Shown: piece by piece, positions 62,101 through 64,000 of the stretch | Layout of the letters: every line of letters begins with the position of its first letter | Numbering within the stretch: position 1 is the first letter of the stretch | Assembly (NCBI RefSeq): GCF_001949145.1 | Contig: NW_019091375.1 | Coordinates: 1,341,693 to 1,405,692 of the forward strand | Source of the DNA: Acanthaster planci | Taxonomy: Eukaryota; Echinodermata; Asteroidea; Valvatida; Acanthasteridae | DNA length: 64,000 bases | Direction: 5' to 3' | Program-made: the position numbers and the translations under genes | The notes under the pieces: generated by a model | Told to the model about the DNA's origin: nothing | What the model saw: the letters and a program-made list of their open reading frames with translations, nothing else | Databases searched by the model: none

Positions 62101-64000
62101 TGATATATGACACATGTAATGGTCCAAGTATTCTGTATTGTATTCTTGGGTAAATCGCACACGGTGCAGTACCATTGCCGTGGTTGCTCACAGTAGGTTG
62201 GTATTCTTCAGAATTTATGGAATATACATTTTGTTTCTCTAATGAGCCTTTTGCAAGGTAAATTTGAATAAAGTCTTGTACACTGAGTTACTCGTATCTG
62301 ATTGCACTTTAACATGACAATTTGCATTCCCCAGACTAAAGACACGGTTGCTGTACCTCGTGATATGGGGCAAGCTTTTGCATAGCGACCACCATCTCTG
62401 GAATGGACTGGTTCCTTGGTGCCCTTCTTATCCATTGAAAACAGTGTATTGAGGCAAGGCGTCTCTTATTGTAACTAAGCAAAAGCTTGCCCCGAATCAC
62501 GAGGTATTGGTAACAGTGTCTTTAGTATGGAGAATTCAAACCGTTATGTTCACCTGGATTGAAAGAACTCAGTGTACCAGCTTTTATTCCAATCTAACTG
62601 GCAACAGGCTTATTCTGGTTAATTGGGATTATGCTGTTTTGTTTTCATGGCGTTTCCAGCCACTCCGGCTATTTGCGCCAGTAAGATTTATTCATAACCA
62701 TTATTAATCAGCATTACATTACGGACTTGGGAAGAAGGTCTAGTTTTAGAGGCAGGAGGAAACCGGAGTACCCGGAGAAAACCTGCGAGAGCGAGTATGG
62801 ACTGGAAACCAAATGCGCTTAAAGCCTGGGCCAAGCCGGGACTCGAACTCGGGCCTCATTGGTGCAAAGCGAGGAAAGAACCGCTACGCTAACCAGCTCC
62901 CCCCTAATTGGGATTATGCCATGGATGACACGTTTGTACTCAAGCAGCTCATTATGCTGAAGCTGTAGTTTTTAGCACCAGTATGGGAGCTAGGCTAGCC
63001 ACATCCGATCTTCCTTGTGATAGCCTGAATATCATACCGCATTTCACTGGAAGCTGTTTCCCGTAACGCAGTGGGTATTTTGCATTGTGATGGAATCCAG
63101 GCTACCACTTTGTGGATCCTCCCAGCATATACTCTGATTCCATGTAGCTTGGAAGCCATTCAGGAGTTTCTGTTTGAGTTGGAGTTATCTCATGGGGCCC
63201 AGAGGCAGGTTTTGAAACCAGAACTCGAGCAGCTGAAATTGGAACCTGTTGGTGCGTAAAACTATGCTGGGCTAGGGGATCCACTGCCTTTGTTCAACTT
63301 GGTTCGAAGTACTCACAGTTGAAATGCCCCTCCTCACCAAACCCAGCAAAAGACCTGTTGCGTCTAATAGAGTGGTTAATCTGACAAACTTGGCCATTGC
63401 TGTCTTATACCCTGACCTACATGTACAATAGTTATTACTGCCCAGGCGTAGCCCATAGTAGCAAACTCAAAATCTTCACTAATGCAACGTGGAATGAGAT
63501 GTGATCTGCACGGTCAATTGAATTTTGTTCTTTCTTGTTGCAGCAACAAGCACAAATAGATGCCCAGAAAATAGCCCAACAAGCCCAACAGCAACAAGCC
63601 CAAGTCAAGGCCCAGCAGGAGGCAGCACAGAGAGCCCAACAGCAGCAAGCCCAACAAGCCCAACTGAAAGCCCAACAAGAAGCCCAACAGAGAGCCCAAC
63701 AGCAAGCCCAACAAGAAGCCCAACAGAGAGCCCAACAAGAAGCCCAACAGAGAGCCCAACAGCAAGCCCAACAAGAAGCCCAAAGGCAGGCTGCCCAAGA
63801 GCAGGCTGCCCAACAGCAGGCCCAATTGAAAGCTCAACAGCAAGCCCAACAGCAAGCCCAACAGCAGGCCCAATTGAAAGCTCAACAAGAGGCTGAACTG
63901 AAAGCCCAACAGCAAGCCCAACCGCAAGCCCAACAGCAAGCCCAACCGCAAGCCCAGCAGCAAGCCCAACCGCAAGCCCAGCCGCAAGCCCAACCGCNGC
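38054..64000 (+). CDS. NUCB: Nucleobindin (NUCB1/NUCB2 family), 13 exons seen, continues past the right edge
   Basis: Nucleobindins are Ca-binding EF-hand proteins of the Golgi lumen, cytosol and secreted fraction; the NUCB2 N-terminus yields nesfatin. Exons: 38054-38170, 39226-39333, 40165-40288, 45276-45382 or 47161-47264 (alternatives), 48545-48727, 49494-49643, 50891-50986 and/or 51066-51155, 53835-53924, 54944-55105, 56832-57032, 63544-64000+. All junctions are in phase. Order of parts: signal peptide; TGLxYDxYL segment; coiled coil with KRYEMQKEIERR and WEETDxLxxxDFNPRTFF; EF-hand 1 (DTNGDGTLDAFE); MREHVMNE linker; EF-hand 2 (DKNKDKMVSRKE); TEDELETYEK coiled coil; a long Q/A-rich tail. 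Each part has a counterpart, in order, in human NUCB1/2 except the tail. Vertebrates have one copy of each duplicated exon. Confidence 0.95.
38171..39225 (+). other. NUCB intron 1
   Basis: It holds GTCACGTGAC (38,294-38,303), a diverged copy of the TAGGGAGTTAGGG repeat (38,565-38,750) and a solo AGAGTTCCATGTAT MITE terminus at 38,824. Confidence 0.6.
38294..38303. promoter_or_regulatory. CLEAR-type E-box GTCACGTGAC in NUCB intron 1
   Basis: This is an exact match to the palindromic TFEB/MITF-family CLEAR consensus, 124 bp downstream of exon 1. The same 10-mer occurs five times in the array at 25.8-29.2 kb. Function is not shown; a remnant of the repeat is possible. Confidence 0.35.
39226..39333 (+). 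CDS. NUCB: NUCB exon 2
   Basis: Acceptor TGTTGTTTAG, donor CTCAAA|GTGAGT; 36 codons, phase 0/0. It encodes HTGLEYDRYLRKVVKTLEND and ends LSLDDLK, the counterpart of DTGLYYDEYLKQVIDVLETD in human NUCB2 (nesfatin region). Confidence 0.92.
39334..40164 (+). other. NUCB intron 2
   Basis: A relative of the CCTGATCCT..GGATTTTGTAGGAT family lies at about 39,920-40,060. Otherwise unremarkable. Confidence 0.5.
40165..40288 (+). CDS. NUCB: NUCB exon 3
   Basis: Acceptor TTGAAATTTTAG, donor CAAGCAA|GTGAGT; 124 nt, phase 0 to 1. It encodes TGKMMEILDGVSDKMRARLD then LKRSEIQRLRQVARQRF. It matches human [31 protein letters not shown]. It ends one base into a codon, which sets the entry phase for the alternative exon pair. 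Confidence 0.93.
43060..43290 (-). mobile_element. tRNA-derived SINE
   Basis: On the minus strand it has a Pol III A-box-like TGGTGTAGTGG and a B box GGTTCAAATCC, then a tail (GGGTGTTTTCCCCGGGATAC). It shares GGCGAGGAAAGAACCACTAC-type sequence with the SINE at 62,635-62,904 and a decayed copy at about 54,405-54,530. Confidence 0.7.
44753..45018. repeat. 29-bp imperfect direct repeats flanking the tRNA-like locus
   Basis: TAATTTTGGGTTTCTGCCCT then GCCCGACGT near 44,750-44,778 recurs as TAATTTTGGATTTTTGCTCT then GCCCGACGT near 44,990-45,018, bracketing the tRNA-like sequence. This suggests insertion or local duplication. Confidence 0.6.
44841..44914 (-). tRNA. tRNA-Thr(AGU)-like gene or pseudogene
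   Basis: The minus strand folds as a cloverleaf. The acceptor stem is AGCTTGG/CCGAGTT with two G-U pairs. The D arm has a 3-bp stem GTC/GAC, the anticodon stem is TCTGC/GCAGG and the T arm is GTGGG-TTCGAGT-CCCAC. Box A (TGGTCGAGTGG) and box B (GGTTCGAGTCC) fit consensus, and a T7 Pol III terminator follows within about 20 nt. The anticodon loop has 8 nt (ACTAGTAA) rather than 7, so it may be a pseudogene or the head of a repeat; flanking 29-bp direct repeats point the same way. Confidence 0.55.
45276..45382 (+). CDS. NUCB: NUCB exon 4a (alternative copy)
   Basis: Acceptor CACATCGCCCAAACAG, donor AAAAAG|GTATTT; 107 nt, phase 1 to 0. With the last base of exon 3 it encodes N-HRPMDQKQIEDMTGHLDINN and then FGGKDFEKLIKK. 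The vertebrate counterpart is MDHQALLKQFDHLNHLNPDK..LDMLIKA. It is homologous to exon 4b (47,161-47,264). Confidence 0.85.
45383..47160 (+). other. NUCB intron between alternative exons 4a and 4b
   Basis: No exon or strong repeat is seen. A TACATGTACATGTA run lies near 45,597-45,610. Confidence 0.6.
47161..47264 (+). CDS. NUCB: NUCB exon 4b (alternative copy)
   Basis: Acceptor GTACATTTATAG (weak pyrimidine tract), donor AAGAAG|GTGAGG; 104 nt, phase 1 to 0. With the last base of exon 3 it encodes T-DKTKIPQDIQDMHAHIDVYS then FGSQDLSKLLKK. It shares the pattern Q-x-I-x-D-M-x-x-H-x-D..F-G-x-x-D-x-x-K-L-x-K-K with exon 4a and differs in length by exactly one codon. Confidence 0.85.
47265..48544 (+). 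other. NUCB intron 4
   Basis: Inverted and diverged copies of the CTTCCTTGATCCTACAAA family lie at about 47,290-47,480, with a hairpin-like pair (AAACTCCTCCGGAAGG..GGCGGAGTTTGCAGGAT). Otherwise featureless. Confidence 0.55.
48545..48727 (+). CDS. NUCB: NUCB exon 5: basic charged helix
   Basis: Acceptor TTTTTTCACTCGAG, donor CATCCG|GTGAGT; 61 codons, phase 0/0. It encodes ATEDLDKADKERKEEFKRYE followed by a Lys/Arg/Glu-rich helix ending KEKHMKHP. This is the nucleobindin coiled-coil/basic region (human YDKTRHEEFKKYEMMKEHER). Its 3' end is tandemly copied into the following intron. Confidence 0.95.
48700..49210 (+). repeat. Tandem array made from the exon 5 / intron junction
   Basis: The unit is 101 bp: the last 28 nt of exon 5, the splice donor and about 73 nt of intron. 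Copy 1 is 48,700-48,800. Copy 2 begins at 48,801 and is nearly identical, including GCATCCGGTGAGTACAGAC and GAACAGAAGAGGGCGCTCTC. Decayed copies follow near 48,897, 49,015 and 49,130, recognisable by the GAGTACAGA core. Use of the second donor would hit a stop after six codons (VSTDNH). Confidence 0.85.
49494..49643 (+). CDS. NUCB: NUCB exon 6: EF-hand 1
   Basis: Acceptor TTACTTTTAG, donor AAACAG|GTGGGC; 50 codons, phase 0/0. It contains VWEETDHLEREDFNPRTFF and a complete Ca-binding loop DTNGDGTLDAFE (ligands D1, N3, D5, G6, E12). It matches human VWEETDGLDPNDFDPKTFF and its loop. Confidence 0.97.
49644..50890 (+). other. NUCB intron 6 with a large minisatellite
   Basis: About half of the intron is the ATATTCTGCCCTGC array (49,715-50,340). 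The remainder has no exon. Confidence 0.7.
49715..50340 (+). repeat. Minisatellite, about 16-17-bp unit ATATTCTGCCCTGCATA/CTCT
   Basis: More than 30 imperfect units. The first few are a clean 17-mer (ATTCTGCCCTGCATAAT); later ones alternate GCTCTAT and GCATTAT ends. It makes long spurious Cys/Leu/Ile-rich open frames on the plus strand. Confidence 0.9.
50891..50986 (+). CDS. NUCB: NUCB exon 7a (linker between the EF-hands, copy a)
   Basis: Acceptor CTCCTTTCTAG, donor ACGGAG|GTAAAG; 32 codons, phase 0/0. It encodes VRKHYEMADNSHVDPVKVRE then EIARMREHVLTE. The tail matches the nucleobindin signature MREHVMNE. It is homologous to exon 7b, from which it is separated by only 79 nt. Confidence 0.88.
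51066..51155 (+). CDS. NUCB: NUCB exon 7b (linker between the EF-hands, copy b)
   Basis: Acceptor CTTTGTCTGTGCTCAG with a long pyrimidine tract, donor AATGAG|GTATTG; 30 codons, phase 0/0. It encodes VEKMYAERHNSDPREKFEEI then SRMREHVMNE, closer than 7a to human LEKVYDPKNEEDDM..RMREHVMNE. Confidence 0.92.
51156..53834 (+). other. NUCB intron 7
   Basis: No third copy of exon 7 was found. It has no defined repeat beyond short homopolymers. Confidence 0.55.
53835..53924 (+). CDS. NUCB: NUCB exon 8: EF-hand 2
   Basis: Acceptor TTGTTAACAG, donor TGGGAT|GTAAGA; 30 codons, phase 0/0. The Ca loop is DKNKDKMVSRKE. Position 6 is Lys rather than Gly, as the human loop DTNKDRLVTLEE also lacks Gly there, so this is a family trait. 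FMEATEAEDFDED..GWD follows, like human FLKATEKKEF..SWE. Confidence 0.95.
53925..54943 (+). other. NUCB intron 8
   Basis: It contains a decayed SINE copy (about 54,405-54,530; GGCAAAGAAAGAAGCACCCC) and a copy of the TAGGGAGTTGGGG repeat (54,690-54,900). Confidence 0.6.
54690..54900 (+). repeat. Dispersed repeat with CACTCTAGGGAGTTGGGG terminus
   Basis: It shares AACAGAGTCCAACTGTTT and GGCACAGTTTAC with the inverted copy at 32,190-32,420, and its ends (GATCCCCAACC, CTAGGGAG) with 38,565-38,750. Confidence 0.6.
54944..55105 (+). CDS. NUCB: NUCB exon 9: post-EF coiled coil
   Basis: Acceptor CTCTTTGGGTAG, donor AATCAG|GTGAGA; 54 codons, phase 0/0. It encodes DLEEQDIYTEDELETYEKNI then a Lys/Glu/Gln helix and NRVPQPGDPVVMNQ. 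It matches human LDQQQFFTEEELKEYEN. The exon end and donor are tandemly duplicated downstream. Confidence 0.94.
55047..56290 (+). repeat. Tandem array made from the exon 9 / intron junction
   Basis: The unit is 88 bp: the last 59 nt of exon 9, the donor CAGGTGAGATTC and about 20 nt of intron (CAGACAGTGAAATAA). Copy 1 is 55,047-55,134; copy 2, 55,135-55,222, is virtually identical. Diverging copies of the GATCC..GGTCATGAATCAGGTGAG then ATTCAAACCTCAGACAGTGA segment continue to about 56,290. Reading past the authentic donor gives VRFKPQTVK and a stop. Confidence 0.85.
55106..56831 (+). other. NUCB intron 9
   Basis: It is mostly the junction-derived array up to 56,290. The remainder has a pyrimidine-rich approach to exon 10 and nothing else recognised. 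Confidence 0.6.
56832..57032 (+). CDS. NUCB: NUCB exon 10: helical segment ending in a Gln tract
   Basis: Acceptor CCCCCCCCACTGTCCATGGT then CCAG; donor CAGCAG|GTAAAA; 67 codons, phase 0/0. It encodes AKAAISNPQQLADQVIQAAA then a helix and NTQHQQQQQQ. It is less conserved; placement rests on splice signals, phase, coding texture and continuity with the Q-rich exon 11. Confidence 0.85.
57040..57740 (+). repeat. Degenerate tandem repeats rich in GTTGCA / GCAACATGTTGC
   Basis: GTTGCAAAGCGTTGCATC then CATTGCATCACATTTTC occurs at about 57,319 and 57,508 (189-bp spacing). Related GCAACATGTTGCGACAGCG elements lie near 57,143 and 57,475. It starts within 20 nt of the exon 10 donor. Confidence 0.65.
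58300..58600 (+). repeat. Two tandem copies of the AACAGTGGCTGGGCTCTACC repeat (about 110-bp unit)
   Basis: CCAATGGC(A/T)CATTCTTTG, AAGGGGCATCAAGC and CAGTGGCTGGGCTCTACCTT each appear twice in order. It is the same family as positions 1-190 of the window. Confidence 0.8.
60231..60634. mobile_element. MITE-like element with long TIRs and a nested hairpin
   Basis: The left end (60,231-60,283) is CGTAGCTCTAATGAGTGGAG..GTTAGTATTCCTCTT..TTTGGACGGGATC. The right end (60,578-60,634) is its imperfect inverse. Inside the left arm, GTGGAGCGTTAGTAT (60,245-60,259) is exactly inverted at 60,288-60,302. No transposase is seen. Confidence 0.75.
61781..62150 (+). repeat. 174-bp tandem duplication, two copies plus a third start
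   Basis: GTATTCTGTAT(G/A)G and CATGATATTTTGCATGGTAC, then GGCCAATGTGTGGTCATGCT, repeat at 61,781 and 61,955, with a partial third start at about 62,128. Confidence 0.85.
62241..62614. mobile_element. Fold-back (MITE-like) element, copy 2
   Basis: Same family as 12,890-13,240: GAATGGACTGGTTCCTTGGT, CCCTTCTTATCCATTGAAAA and AAGCAAAAGCTTGCCCC are shared. Termini are inverted: AATGAGCCTTTTGCAAG against CTGGCAACAGGCTTATT. It lies in the last visible nucleobindin intron, next to a SINE. Confidence 0.8.
62620..62919 (-). mobile_element. tRNA-derived SINE with 15-bp target-site duplication
   Basis: The body is 62,635-62,904, read on the minus strand from GGGGGGAGCTGGTTAGCGTA. Box A (TGGTTAGCGTAGCGG) and box B (GAGTTCGAGTCC) are clear, followed by a GGTTTTCTCCGGGTACTCCG conserved central part. 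It is flanked by identical TAATTGGGATTATGC at 62,620-62,634 and 62,905-62,919. The intact target duplication suggests a fairly recent insertion. Confidence 0.88.
63544..64000 (+). CDS. NUCB: NUCB exon 11: long Gln/Ala-rich repeat, open at window end
   Basis: Acceptor TTTTGTTCTTTCTTGTTGCAG; phase 0; open for at least 152 codons to the edge (one N at 63,998). It encodes QQAQIDAQKIAQQAQQQQAQ and then many A-Q-Q-(Q/E/R)-A-Q-type heptad-like units, with LKAQQ and PQAQ variants at the end. It is probably a long coiled coil or disordered low-complexity tail. Vertebrate nucleobindins end in a much shorter Q-containing helix. The Leu-rich minus-strand frame is its shadow. Confidence 0.85.

Larger units (their letters stand above)
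57033..63543 (+). other. Large NUCB intron 10
   Basis: It is packed with repeats: GTTGCA-rich degenerate repeats (57,040-57,740), tandem copies of the AACAGTGGCTGGGCTCT family (58,300-58,600), a nested TIR element (60,231-60,634), a 174-bp tandem duplication (61,781-62,150), a fold-back element and a SINE. No exon is evident. Confidence 0.6.

Noticed and set aside
63514-63993. 159-codon Leu/Gly-rich minus-strand frame and 123-codon Ser/Thr/Pro-rich plus frame
   Set aside because: Both are shadows of the Q/A-rich nucleobindin exon; repetitive DNA keeps all frames open.

Overview
The window looks like nuclear DNA of an animal. Genes are split into short exons with GT-AG introns. Both identifiable protein families are metazoan. 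Introns and intergenic DNA are AT-rich and full of small repeats: TACATG runs, fold-back/MITE-like elements, tRNA-derived SINEs, minisatellites and a higher-order repeat array. The repeat style suggests a marine invertebrate, perhaps a deuterostome, but this is a guess and the species cannot be named from the sequence. No bacterial, viral or CRISPR features were seen.

Two genes are recognised, arranged head to head. (1) Minus strand, about 20.0 kb down to the left edge: the 5' half of a class II phosphoinositide 3-kinase (PIK3C2 family). Seven coding exons were placed by splice sites, reading phase and resemblance to the vertebrate N-terminal and Ras-binding regions. They encode about 737 residues: a disordered N-terminus with a UIM-like motif and SH3/EH-binding motifs, then the Ras-binding domain. 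The kinase, PX and C2 domains lie beyond position 1. (2) Plus strand, 38,054 to beyond the right edge: a nucleobindin (NUCB1/NUCB2 family; secretory-pathway EF-hand protein). It has a signal peptide, coiled coil, two EF-hands and a very long Gln/Ala-rich tail still open at position 64,000.

The most interesting result is in the nucleobindin gene. Two of its exons are present as diverged duplicate pairs. Exons 4a/4b (45,276-45,382 and 47,161-47,264) share phases 1 to 0, so using both or neither shifts the frame into a stop; their architecture forces mutually exclusive use. Exons 7a/7b (50,891-50,986 and 51,066-51,155) are phase 0/0, separated by a 79-nt intron, and encode alternative versions of the linker between the EF-hands. 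The gene can therefore make at least four isoforms. In the same gene, two exon-intron junctions (exon 5 at 48.7 kb and exon 9 at 55.1 kb) have been tandemly copied, splice donor included, into decaying arrays.

The 18-kb space between the genes holds MITE-like elements (20.4-21.1 and 36.8-37.5 kb), a 6.7-kb higher-order repeat array (23.5-30.2 kb; about 2.0-kb period, carrying many CACGTG pairs), a weak candidate for a small third gene (31.4-34.0 kb, minus) and assorted repeats.
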